This document shows, one piece after another, positions 51,976 to 61,940 of a stretch of DNA of 64,000 nucleotides (position 1 is the stretch's first letter; each line of letters starts with the position of its first letter). The stretch is from Phymatolithon calcareum (Eukaryota > Rhodophyta > Florideophyceae > Hapalidiales), in assembly GCA_977006965.1 (NCBI GenBank), contig OZ345370.1, forward strand, positions 1,426,001-1,490,000, read 5' to 3'. The notes below the pieces were generated by a model that searched no databases, was not told the DNA's origin, and saw only the letters and a program-made list of their open reading frames with translations. The position numbers and the translations under genes were made by a program.

Positions 51976-53526
51976 ACAAAAGCAGAAATTCCATAACGTT
52001 AGTTCTGGTATACAGTATATAGACATATGGGATTTTCGGTAGCATCAATAAAAATCAACCGATGAAGAGATATTTGATGATATTATTTTGAGAGCTCCCA
52101 AAGCCTCACCTTGGAGTAACGGGGCAGCTCTTGCGATAATCTCTAAGCTAAAGTCCTCTGGCTACTCAAAACGTTCTTGATTCGTAAATCTCTTCCAACA
52201 AGAGCTCCTGTGAGTCTCTTGCACTCAAACTCAATTTCTGTACTCATCTTCGACGCAGCTAGAGTACGTTGTAAGGCGACTAGTTCGATCACCGCGGTAA
52301 TCCCACAGTAGGCACCCAATACTGATTTCCTCCAAAGGGGTGCTCGGTTGAATGTCAACCTTAGGCACCTTAAACGTGTTGTTCTTTCTCCTATGTAAAG
52401 GATCCCTGGTAGCTTGCCTTCAATAGGAATCTTCATTGATCTGCCTTCTTCTTCCTTTTCCCATACCTTAATTGTTTCTTCTCTCCTCCTCTACTTCGTG
52501 ACAGATCCCTCCTGGGCTTTCTGAAGGGCTTGTCGCAGGTCTTCATAAATCTTGAGATATTCAATATCCTTCATTGCTTCCTTTATGTCCTCATCTCTTC
52601 CAAAGTACTCTTCTGTATCTTCAAGGCGCTTTTTGTGTCTTACCGGGCTTAATGCAAACCTTTCTGCTTGATGATGTCTCCGAAATCATTCTTGTAGAAC
52701 AAGCCCTCCGCCGACTCGATTGCCGAGAGCAATCGATTCGTCATTGGAGTAACGACGTTACTGTAACGCATACTCCCATTTCGGGATAATTAGCGACTTA
52801 AAGATCCTGATGCATGTCTCCGGTTTGAATCCTCGAACATTCACTCCAAGCTCCCGAAGCTTCAGCAGATGAAGAAATGATGTAACAAGAGGAGACCAAC
52901 GTGGCTCCGAGCCATTGACGCGATACTAAGAAGTTCTTATTAAGGAACCGAAATTTCGAGTGTAATAGAGCGCTAAGTGACTGTGAAACGGTAGAGATGC
53001 GAGAGTGTACGCATGCTGACAAGTATGCTAACACTCATGTTAGTCCCACAAAGGACAATTGCTGACAATCCGTGATTATCAGAGACACCTACCGACACTT
53101 AGCGATAACATACACTTACCAACACTTAGCGAACACACCGTTCAATAGCCTTAGCGTAGTACATAAGACCAGAGACACTCCTACAGAGATAGATAGTCAA
53201 GTCAAGTTTACCGTGTCAATAAACTCTACGATCCATCGATCGAGGTCCTTCATCTGGGCTCTGAACCCAGAGATTAACCAAACAGGACTATTCTGGGTGC
53301 GCCCCAGAATATCTCCGACTCGCAATCTCCTTGTCTCCCCATCACACGTCATGAGGGTCGTGGATTCCGGATACAAGAGTTGCGAGATCGCTCATCAACA
53401 TCACAGCTCGTTGTAGCCACGGATACCAATTTCACTTATAAGTACAGATTGGTTATTTGTTCAAGGTTTCAACTCGGAGGACTCTCGTCCCCACTCCTGC
53501 TTATCGCCTAACAGTTATCATCCGCA
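51976..53526. other. Unassigned stretch and probable retroelement leader
   Basis: No intact gene. A minus-strand frame at 52436-52143 and a short one near 52640-52510 (EAMKDIEYLKIYEDLRQAL) are protein-like remnants. From about 53038 (tgttagtcccac) to 53526 the sequence leads into the Gag frame and includes an aataaa at 53219. It could be a 5' LTR and leader, but I found no second LTR to confirm it. Confidence 0.35.
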
Positions 53527-54720
53527 ATGGCCGCAGCTCCCATAACGTCCGAGGTGTATGTCGCCGAACTTCAAGCTATCCGCAAAGAACTTAACCAAAG
53601 GACCGAAATGTACGCACACAGCAACGAGTTTAAGGCCGCACTCTTACCCGTGCTTGCCGCTACCGATCATGACGCATCTGAAATCTTTGACAGTCCTCAG
53701 GAAGAGCTACTTCCGGAAATCTATCTGCACCCTTCGCTTTGGAACAGCCCCATTTAGAAAATCGTTCGACGTCTCCTTGTCGCAATTGGAAAGCAAATCA
53801 CTCGAGGATCAGGATTGCCCATTGCCAAGACCACGAGCCAAGTCTTGTATGAAGATGATCCACGTACACTAGCCGATGCTATGAACCGCATCGATTTAAA
53901 CCGTCGTCGCGGAGCCGCGACTGCTGTCTCTAACGACCCCGCTGCTCCAGGCCCCTCTGCACAACCCGGAAAAGCAACTTCTGTCTCAGGTACGGACTCT
54001 GCTGGACGTGCAGCATCTGCTATTCATAAAACATTTAAAAACTCCGAAGAAAGGTTCTCAGGCGATGTGTACGGAAAGATATCCTTGCATGTCATCCGTC
54101 GTCGCTATCTTACATCGATACGGAGTCAGAACATCAACGGAGAACAAGAAGTATTCCTACTTGTTAATTGCCTCACCGGCCCCGCCGAAGAGTTTTACTA
54201 TTCTGACCTACGCGATCAAGTACAAACCATTGGTGAAGCATTCCAAGAACTTGAAGAAAAGTTCAACACTCTCCTTCACCAGCTCCATACGCGCAATTAC
54301 CTTAACGGCATGACATTCGATAATGTCAAACAAGAGTGCAAAGGAAGTGACATGCAGACTTTGGAAACCATTTACCAACGCATCCTCACACGGATACCTC
54401 AAGCTCGAAGAACATACACAGTGGAGGACGCAAAAGTTGACATGCTATACAATGCAACCAAGGGACATCCCTGGTCGCGCACAGCCCTCGCGAACCAAAT
54501 GGCACAGTCACAAACATCAAACCAAGACTGGACATTCGACCAGTTTAAACAGAATCTTACGACACAATTGGCCGCATGTGCCGAACGCAAACCGGGAACC
54601 GCGTTTCATGGCATTGTTGGTTTCAATGCCACAGGAATAGAAAGCAAACCCGAAGCGACACCAACATACTTTTCCGAGACGCCATGCTTAACGCAAAAAC
54701 AAATACCGTCAACTCGGTGA
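53527..54720 (+). pseudogene. LTR-retrotransposon Gag with one in-frame TAG
   Basis: The frame starts at ATG 53527 and is open to 54720 except for a single TAG at 53755-53757; reading continues in the same frame after it. Before the stop: ITSEVYVAELQAIRKELNQR. After it, a Pro/Ala/Ser-rich linker and then a Gag-type helical domain: ERFSGDVYGKISLHVIRRRY, FLLVNCLTGPAEEFYYSDL and EAFQELEEKFNTLLHQL, the layout of retrotransposon Gag. No CCHC knuckle and no protease, integrase or reverse transcriptase follow, so the copy is truncated. The TAG may be a mutation or a readthrough stop. Confidence 0.65.
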
Positions 54721-55772
54721 GACTTAATTTACGCAAACCCGAAAAAGCCGATATCACATCGCAGAAAAGTACATACATCACGACCGCTAGACGTTGCATC
54801 TATGTTACGCGATAACTGAAGTTATGGAAAAGAGCGAGGTACGAGCCAAGAATACAGATTGTTGGTTGAATTGAATCTGCAGAATTACGCAAGAAGCTGG
54901 CCGATGTCGGGTTAAATTTACGGAGTACGTCATCATAACCAGGATTGATATTTTGCATCGCGATAATCGCGATGCGAAGGTCATCAGCGGCAGTAGTGCA
55001 CTCTCCCCTTCCATAAATTTTAAACTTTCTTCTTTTTTGAAAATTCTTTAGATGCACACCTCTAGCGCAGTGGTTTACAGTAAGAGGAACTGCTCCGGCC
55101 GCATGGCCCAATTAATCATTTCCCTGAACGGAGTAGAGCTAAGTTCGGCCTTTGGGAGGACAAGGAAAAATGAGCCATTGCAATCATATATAATAAAACG
55201 GGCGGGATGATCAAAAACGGCAAAATGATTTTGCCATTTTTAGAACATCGTGCAGTCGATTGCTCGTCTGCTTGCAAGTAAAATTTTTCTTGACATTCTT
55301 AAAAGAATCTTTGGCTGCGGCAGGCAAACTTGGTTTTCACAGGCCAAAGAGTTCTAAGCATACAGACTAGCACTCACTGGTAAATTTTAGCCAGTTTGTG
55401 GCAGCCCAGAGTTAGAGGTATGATAGCCTTCTCGAATTCAAATTGCGACGGCAGAACCTTTGTTTCCAGCTCGTAATGGCCACTAGAGGTGCAAGATGAC
55501 GTCTATTTTGTGTAGAATAGAAACATGTTCAAAGCTCGGATGGCGACGAAACTGCATCGTGGGGAATCCTGAACTCACATTCTTTAGCTGGATGTCGTTT
55601 TGTGGGGGTTCCCCTACAGATGGTGAAGATACTTGCCGCAAAAGGCAATTGGAATTAGTGATTCACTAGGCGCCTGTGACTGCGCCCGGTCCATGTGAAC
55701 AAACATCGGACCTAATATTTTCCGCCGCAGACATAGCAAAACTCGAACACGTTGCATACACTATTCCTTATA
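54721..55772. other. Spacer upstream of the large CXC protein
   Basis: No supported gene. It holds an 8-bp hairpin, ggcaaaat-g-attttgcc (55219-55235), and at about 55500-55620 the left copy of a diverged direct repeat. It probably includes the promoter of the downstream gene. Confidence 0.4.
55500..55620 (+). repeat. Direct repeat, left copy (partner 63609-63729)
   Basis: tagaatagaaacatgttca (55513) corresponds to tagaatagaaatatgttca (63622), ctggatgtcg (55588) to the same at 63697, and ggttcccc (55607) to 63716. The spacings, 75 and 94 nt, are identical in both copies, with a constant offset of 8109. The sequence between these blocks has diverged. Confidence 0.7.
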
Positions 55773-58700
55773 ATGCAGTGCACTATTATTGAGGTTCTTC
55801 TACTGCCACGGGCGATCGAGAGGCTGATCCTGGAGGCACCTAACCACAGGGAGGCATTGCGCTCACTTGCCCTAATGGGGAGAGGGGGACCATGCCTAAC
55901 ATGCCGCAGAAGTCTGGCATCGAATCAACCAATGTCGACGGTGTTACACGGGCACATTCGCACGAAATTGCCCGGCGGCGTCTGCTTCGTGGTGCGAAAA
56001 AACATTCGGGCTACACTGCCAGATTTTTCTTCATTTCCTGAGCTTCGGTCTCCGGAATCTTCTCTTTGCGCTACTTGTGCCAAGGCATTGAGTGAAATCG
56101 TCCAAGTCGAAGAAGATCGCAAAAAAGTGAGAAGTAACCCTCGATACCGGGTGCCGCCCAAGCAACAAAGAGCGCTTCGTCGCGACAGCCGTTCCCGATT
56201 GACGAAACAAATGCACATTAGGCGAAAAGAGCTTCCTCCTAGTAATAATGAAGGTGAGGAGAATCAACATGATGACAATGGTGATGTCCGCAGCGAACAG
56301 GCGCCTCCGAAAAATGATCGCAACGCCCCGCCCCCGACAGATGATGACAGCGGCAACGAGAAGCAGCATGCAAATGATGGTGAAAACGATGATGAGGAGA
56401 CTGCTACGATCCACGATGACCGCTGGAACGAGCAAATAAATGAACAAGAAAATGAAGATGGCGGTCAAGAGCATGCACACCACCCTATCACACATTTCAA
56501 TTGTGCGCTTTGTAGATTTCTGAAAAGTGGGGCTGGACCGGGTGGCTTGGGGAAGAACGAAGTGCGGCCTATGCACCGCTTGCGTGAGCTTGTCGTCAAA
56601 AGAGTTGGTGACAAGGAAAGCGCATTTCTTGGCGTTGCAAACTTTCTCTGGTCATCGAGGAGGGAGCTTGCGGAAGGTATTAATGTTTGTCATCCTGTTG
56701 AGTTTGCCAAAGAACTTCTTAACTCCACTGCAAACGATTCTAGCGTCTTATGCCTCGCCCATTACTCAGCGTGTATTCGTGCAGCTAATGCCAAATCCCC
56801 ATTGGTACTTACATGCAGCTTTTGCAGGAAGAAACTAATTTGCGGGGCAAAGGGTCGAAAGATCAAGGTGATGGTGGAAAAAGTGGAAAACGATGACTCG
56901 AAATATTTGGCTATTTGCAGTGCCCTAAATGCGATCATGAATGATGTGCAGCCAGAAAGCAACGGTGGAACAAGATCGGTTGATGATGATATGGACCAGA
57001 TTATCGATGAAGCTATCTGCTGCAACTCGTGCTACATGACAGTATGGAAGTGTGCGAATGGATATGTAAAACCAAGATTGGGCAGTTCTGTCCCTGATGG
57101 GCACATTGATGGGCAAAGCCTGTACAATCGTGAAGAAGAAAAGCAAAGCATCCATCAGCCTCTTCTCATTGAATACCTAACCTCGGCAGAAAACAGCCTT
57201 CAATCCATGGAAGATAATAATCCAGTCCAATGGAGCAGGCAAATGTTTGCGCAGTACCGGGGCGCAGCTGAACATCAAAACATTCAGCCGGTCAGCTTTC
57301 GCACATTTAATCGTGCAGTGTCCACCCATACTGATATTGTAAGTATTTCAACCGCAATGAAGGAGAAGGGAAGTGCCATGATGCTATTCCCTTCATTGAA
57401 AAAGTGTCTAACGGCGGCGTCTCTTAATCGGGAAAAATATGGTGAGATGAGCACCAGAGAGGAAAACGAGCTGCTCAAAAAGCTATCGGACACATACAAA
57501 GGCCATAACTCCAACAGCAGAAGAATATTAGCCGCATCCTGCCCAATTGTGGAGTGCATTCGTCTTATTTGCGGTGTCGATTTCCGTTTATTGCGCGCCG
57601 CAATCATGAGAACTGAATCGAGACAGCAATATGTGAATCGATTAGCAGCTGAGGCTTTAGCATTCCCATCACACGAAGTTTTTGACCTAAGAAAGATACC
57701 GTTTCCGTATGGTACGAAGGATATTTCGAGAGATACCGTTCAAGACATGTCCAAATCAGACCACCGTTTACTTGTAAAGGCCCTGTTTCGCATTGAGCAA
57801 TCTGCAAGAGCGAGATCGAGCGGAGGAGAAGGTCCAATTTCAAATGTCATGGGGAAACTACTACATATTGAAAGCAAAAAATCCGTTGTGGAGACTTGCA
57901 GCAAACTTGGGATTTGCTTGTCTTACAATGTTCTGCAAAGAAGACGTGCGCTTCTGTACCGACGAAACGCTTCTCAAAAAATCTCGGAGAAAATTGACCC
58001 CGGTATACAGTGCATCTGGATCTGGGACAATGTGGACAAGGAGACCAGAAAAAATATACAACACATCGTGGGAGAGTCGAAAAATATGCACGGTACATTA
58101 GTCTGTGGTGCTCAAACATCAGGAAATACGCCGTTGATCTGCGAAGAGCCATACAGTAAGCTAACTCTTCGGGAATTTGGGCGGCCCAGGGATCTACTTC
58201 GAAGCCCTCGCGTTTCCGACTGCGGGGCAACGACACGATCGTGTAACATCTTGGTGTGTGGTCTTGTGTGGTTTTTCCGAGAGAATTTGATGAGTTCTGA
58301 TCCACGCTGTGCTGTTAGCTTGACTCATCTACTACAAAGGGCATTGCGAGACAAGTGGCCGGCTGTTGACGGACGGCCGGTGGTGACTGCTCCTATCATG
58401 CTCAACATCTCAAAGCAGATGTCTAACTCCGACGAAAAGGCACTTGACGTTATGCGGATGTGTATAGATGCTACGAAAGAAGCATGCGGAGATAATCCTT
58501 TTCGATATTATGGTCCTGTCATTGCCGACAATCCCCTTTTTCTGCGCATGTGCAAGATTGTACATGATGCGCCACCTGGAAAGAGGAATGCGGAATTTGA
58601 TAGAGTTGTCATCGGCATGGGCTATTTTCACGCGAGCATGGCTCTTTTCCACACATCCAAGTTGCTCTGCTTTGATGGGTTTTTAGATGAAATGGCCAAA

Positions 58701-61700
58701 GACAGTGGACTCACAACGGGGGCCCAAAGTATTCTTCGCTCGCTGAAGGATCCAAAAACAAACATTCGGTTCTTTCTACAGTGCATATCTGCACTCATTC
58801 CAAGACTGACGGAGGTTCTGGTGAATAGCGAAAGCTCAGATTTAGTTCTCCCTGAGTTCGCTCCCACTGAAGCTGGAGCAGCAGCAAGACCTCTTGAAGA
58901 GCTTTACTCAGAGCTCCTCTCTCACGGATCTGGGACGTTTCCGACAGGATTTAATTTGAGTGTGGAAACATCATTATTCACTTCAAAAGTAGCTGCAATG
59001 GGCGAAGCAATTGTGGTCGGCATGGAAAAGGCTATCTCAGACATTACGGAGCCGAATACGCGTTTCGTATGTCAGTCTCTATTGGAGTTAATGATACCCC
59101 CAGTTATGTTCCATTTCATGGGACGACACGGTTGTGGTCGCGAACAAAACGATCTGTTCACCACCATGGTGCCTGCAATATACCAGACAACGAAGACGAA
59201 CTACCAGCTGGCGGCCCTCTATGACCTGGTGGAGAAATGTACCATGCCTGACCTGGTTTTTAGAAGTCTGTTCGACAAAGCAACAGGAAGCTGTGCATCC
59301 GTGTCTGGAACTCGGGGCGCAAAACTGGAGTTCGATGAGTTTCAAGAAACGGAGGCCGTGCTGAAAGCGAAAAGCGGTTCTCGTCAAGGCGGACCTGAGT
59401 CAGTCATGGAATCTTTCTATACAACATCAGAGCAGCTCGCAGACGTTCCAGCTCTAAAGGACATGATCAGCAGTGCACCTCGAGCCGCAGGGAACTCAGA
59501 TGACGGGGAAGCGCAAAAGCCGCGCTTTGAAAATGAAAGAAGGGGGACTGTAAATGTCAGGCTAATGTTTCTTCGAATATCTGGCAGACGCGGTAATGAG
59601 CGCGCTTTACTTGACGAGGCTCATCGTGATACACCAGCACTGATGAACGTCCTGTCTTCAGATAGTCTTTCACTTTCAGGGAAAATGACTGACGAATTAC
59701 TGAACTACAAAGAACGGGGAATCCATGCATTCGAACAGCACGCAACGTCTCTTCTATATCCGTGGCGCGATTGGACGCGGCCTTTTAGGGGATGGACGAG
59801 AAAGTACGCTGTTGGTGGATTTGCGAGCGAGAGAGATAAGCTCAAGAAGAATGCTTCTGACGCAAAAAAGAAAAGCCTGAATCACAGAAAAAATTTGGCG
59901 GCAAATGTGCTTCGCGAAAGAGGAAAAGATTTAGCGGAAGCCGAGCGAAAAGGAATGCAAGAATTGTCAGGGATTATCAGAAAAAATATCGATTTGGTCT
60001 CCACAAAACCTCTGGCTATGATGGAGCCGGGAACAGACATGCCAAGGCACGCGACAAAATCAGATACAATTAAGGAAACTCAAAATGCTCTACTAGATTA
60101 CTTTGTTTCTGGTCCATCTACAGCCAGCTGTCCTCCTTTTCTCTTACACTGTCACCCTCCAGGGTTCGCTGGTAAGGTTTTTGTCGCGGTTGATGGAATG
60201 AACGGAGTTCATTCGAAGCTCAACCATGCCTTTTCGCTAACAATCGGAATGCATGTAGACAAGGTTGCACAACGGATGCTTTCACAAGCGTTCTCGGTCT
60301 CTGGCCCCGCAACTGCCGCCGTGGAGTTCAACTTCGACGATCCTGAATTTGTGCCCCAGGCTAAGCTCAATGAATGCCAAAAACGAGACCGAGCAAGAGC
60401 TCGGTCATCCAATGCTGCTGGAACTGAGTCCAGTGATGAGCAGACGTTCGTATTTTCTCTAAACTCAGCTCCTCCGAAGGATTGGGATTACTATGTTCTC
60501 GGGAACAGGGATGCTAAACGTCGATTTGTCAATAGTGTAGCCGGCAGCGTTCTCATTCACGCCGGGAAAATGTCAATATCCAAACGCTTTGCTCACGGCA
60601 CACCGATTCGCATTCATGGCGCACTAGTCGCGTTTTCTCCGGTTGTCTCCGCAAGAAGTGTGTCTTCCGATGACCTACGATTGGCGTCTGCTGAAAACGG
60701 TTGTGCCATAATTTATCACGTTTGCGAAGAACTGAGCTGTATAGCAGAGCAATCCCTCCAGAGTGCGTCAGCAACAATTTGTTGCGGTTTGCAAACGCGT
60801 GCGCAGATTGGCGGGTATCACGCCTCCATCTGCCCCCTTGTTTTGTCTAAGTTCACGCGCTGGGATTCAATGGCATCAACTGTCGGGGAAGGGGAAGTGC
60901 GCATGCAAGCAGTACTTTCCAAAGCGTTTTCTGAGGACATGAAATCTTCTGGAAATACCAGCAATAGCTCAGTTACCATTTTACAAGTCTCCGATGACTC
61001 TGACAACGTGGTCCTTGCCCTTGCCGCCATGTGTAGGGGAATGTTTGGCGATGCGGACGTGTTTGTAAAACTTCGCTACACCTACGCTGACATTCGCAAA
61101 CTCTATGCAGCACTAACATTTGGCATTTTGTCTCATGAGACGCAGCGCCTACAGGTGGAAGCATGGATTCATCTGACATGCTTGTGCGGTAATGACTTTA
61201 ACAATGGATACGAAGTCGCAACACCGCGTCATCTCGTTCGTACCTATTTCGCCAACAGGAGTCAGTTCGGATATTTAAAGACTCTGGAACATGTGCTCCG
61301 CTTGTTTTACTCTGCTTTCGTGGCACCTAAATCAAGTTTGCGTCTCCCAGAGCTCTCCGGAGAGCTTTTTTCGTCGAGTTGGAGAGAGGATGCACGGATG
61401 GAAATTGCGTTTAGCCAACGGACAAAGTCTGGCTCCCAGCTGCTTCCACAGGAGCCAGATTTCGAGCACGTCTTTCGTCGGGCTATTCTTTGGAACTGGG
61501 GAGCTTACTGGAGCAAACTGGACGATTTGAATCTTGGGGTAGTTCCATGTGGTGTTGAATTTGGATTCAATAATGGGCTTCCGATTTTAGTCACAGATGC
61601 GGATGCCAGCGCACGAAGACAGCTTTTGAAGCTCCTTCGTCCACCGAAATGTTTTTGCGGAAAGACTGGTAATGGCCCTTGCTGTACTACAAACTCTCGC

Positions 61701-61940
61701 TGTTCGTGCGTGAAGCGCTCTGGAATGTGCGGACCGAAATGTGGATGTCCAGAGGCGCGATGTGCCAATAGAGAAGAATTAGAACGGCCCATTGAAGGGG
61801 TAAGTGAAAACGGATCAACAAGTGCAAGTCCAAGCAATTCCCGTCCGGGTACTTCCTCTGATTCTGAACAAGTCAAAACGTTTGCACTCATTGTGTCGTC
61901 GCCCGGGGAAGATGACAGTGAGGCTACGAATGAAAATTAG
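55773..61940 (+). CDS. Giant Cys-rich/CXC protein, possible transposon-type nuclease
   Basis: The protein has 2055 residues in one uninterrupted exon from ATG at 55773. The N-terminal 430 residues contain Cys pairs spaced like zinc fingers: CLTC (about 41), CATC (99), CALC (244), CSFC (348) and CNSC (417). An acidic Asn/Asp/Glu linker lies at 157-240. The middle is helical and unassigned (NYQLAALYDLVEKCTMPDL). At about 1467-1830, VFVAVDGMNGVH, ILQVSDDSDNVVLALAAM and HLTCLCGNDFNNGYE have the order and spacing of the Asp motifs of FEN/PIN-like nucleases. Residues about 1960-1998 (CFCGKTGNGPCC, RCSCVKRSGMCGPKCGC) form a tesmin/TSO1 CXC cluster, a DNA-binding zinc fold. I infer a mobile-element or domesticated origin. 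The nuclease reading is tentative; the CXC call is firm. Confidence 0.7.
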   Translation: MQCTIIEVLLLPRAIERLILEAPNHREALRSLALMGRGGPCLTCRRSLASNQPMSTVLHGHIRTKLPGGVCFVVRKNIRATLPDFSSFPELRSPESSLCATCAKALSEIVQVEEDRKKVRSNPRYRVPPKQQRALRRDSRSRLTKQMHIRRKELPPSNNEGEENQHDDNGDVRSEQAPPKNDRNAPPPTDDDSGNEKQHANDGENDDEETATIHDDRWNEQINEQENEDGGQEHAHHPITHFNCALCRFLKSGAGPGGLGKNEVRPMHRLRELVVKRVGDKESAFLGVANFLWSSRRELAEGINVCHPVEFAKELLNSTANDSSVLCLAHYSACIRAANAKSPLVLTCSFCRKKLICGAKGRKIKVMVEKVENDDSKYLAICSALNAIMNDVQPESNGGTRSVDDDMDQIIDEAICCNSCYMTVWKCANGYVKPRLGSSVPDGHIDGQSLYNREEEKQSIHQPLLIEYLTSAENSLQSMEDNNPVQWSRQMFAQYRGAAEHQNIQPVSFRTFNRAVSTHTDIVSISTAMKEKGSAMMLFPSLKKCLTAASLNREKYGEMSTREENELLKKLSDTYKGHNSNSRRILAASCPIVECIRLICGVDFRLLRAAIMRTESRQQYVNRLAAEALAFPSHEVFDLRKIPFPYGTKDISRDTVQDMSKSDHRLLVKALFRIEQSARARSSGGEGPISNVMGKLLHIESKKSVVETCSKLGICLSYNVLQRRRALLYRRNASQKISEKIDPGIQCIWIWDNVDKETRKNIQHIVGESKNMHGTLVCGAQTSGNTPLICEEPYSKLTLREFGRPRDLLRSPRVSDCGATTRSCNILVCGLVWFFRENLMSSDPRCAVSLTHLLQRALRDKWPAVDGRPVVTAPIMLNISKQMSNSDEKALDVMRMCIDATKEACGDNPFRYYGPVIADNPLFLRMCKIVHDAPPGKRNAEFDRVVIGMGYFHASMALFHTSKLLCFDGFLDEMAKDSGLTTGAQSILRSLKDPKTNIRFFLQCISALIPRLTEVLVNSESSDLVLPEFAPTEAGAAARPLEELYSELLSHGSGTFPTGFNLSVETSLFTSKVAAMGEAIVVGMEKAISDITEPNTRFVCQSLLELMIPPVMFHFMGRHGCGREQNDLFTTMVPAIYQTTKTNYQLAALYDLVEKCTMPDLVFRSLFDKATGSCASVSGTRGAKLEFDEFQETEAVLKAKSGSRQGGPESVMESFYTTSEQLADVPALKDMISSAPRAAGNSDDGEAQKPRFENERRGTVNVRLMFLRISGRRGNERALLDEAHRDTPALMNVLSSDSLSLSGKMTDELLNYKERGIHAFEQHATSLLYPWRDWTRPFRGWTRKYAVGGFASERDKLKKNASDAKKKSLNHRKNLAANVLRERGKDLAEAERKGMQELSGIIRKNIDLVSTKPLAMMEPGTDMPRHATKSDTIKETQNALLDYFVSGPSTASCPPFLLHCHPPGFAGKVFVAVDGMNGVHSKLNHAFSLTIGMHVDKVAQRMLSQAFSVSGPATAAVEFNFDDPEFVPQAKLNECQKRDRARARSSNAAGTESSDEQTFVFSLNSAPPKDWDYYVLGNRDAKRRFVNSVAGSVLIHAGKMSISKRFAHGTPIRIHGALVAFSPVVSARSVSSDDLRLASAENGCAIIYHVCEELSCIAEQSLQSASATICCGLQTRAQIGGYHASICPLVLSKFTRWDSMASTVGEGEVRMQAVLSKAFSEDMKSSGNTSNSSVTILQVSDDSDNVVLALAAMCRGMFGDADVFVKLRYTYADIRKLYAALTFGILSHETQRLQVEAWIHLTCLCGNDFNNGYEVATPRHLVRTYFANRSQFGYLKTLEHVLRLFYSAFVAPKSSLRLPELSGELFSSSWREDARMEIAFSQRTKSGSQLLPQEPDFEHVFRRAILWNWGAYWSKLDDLNLGVVPCGVEFGFNNGLPILVTDADASARRQLLKLLRPPKCFCGKTGNGPCCTTNSRCSCVKRSGMCGPKCGCPEARCANREELERPIEGVSENGSTSASPSNSRPGTSSDSEQVKTFALIVSSPGEDDSEATNEN

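Noticed and set aside
52819-52832. ggtttgaatcc resembles a tRNA T-arm (B box).
   Set aside because: No acceptor-stem pairing 70 nt upstream and no A box or anticodon arm.
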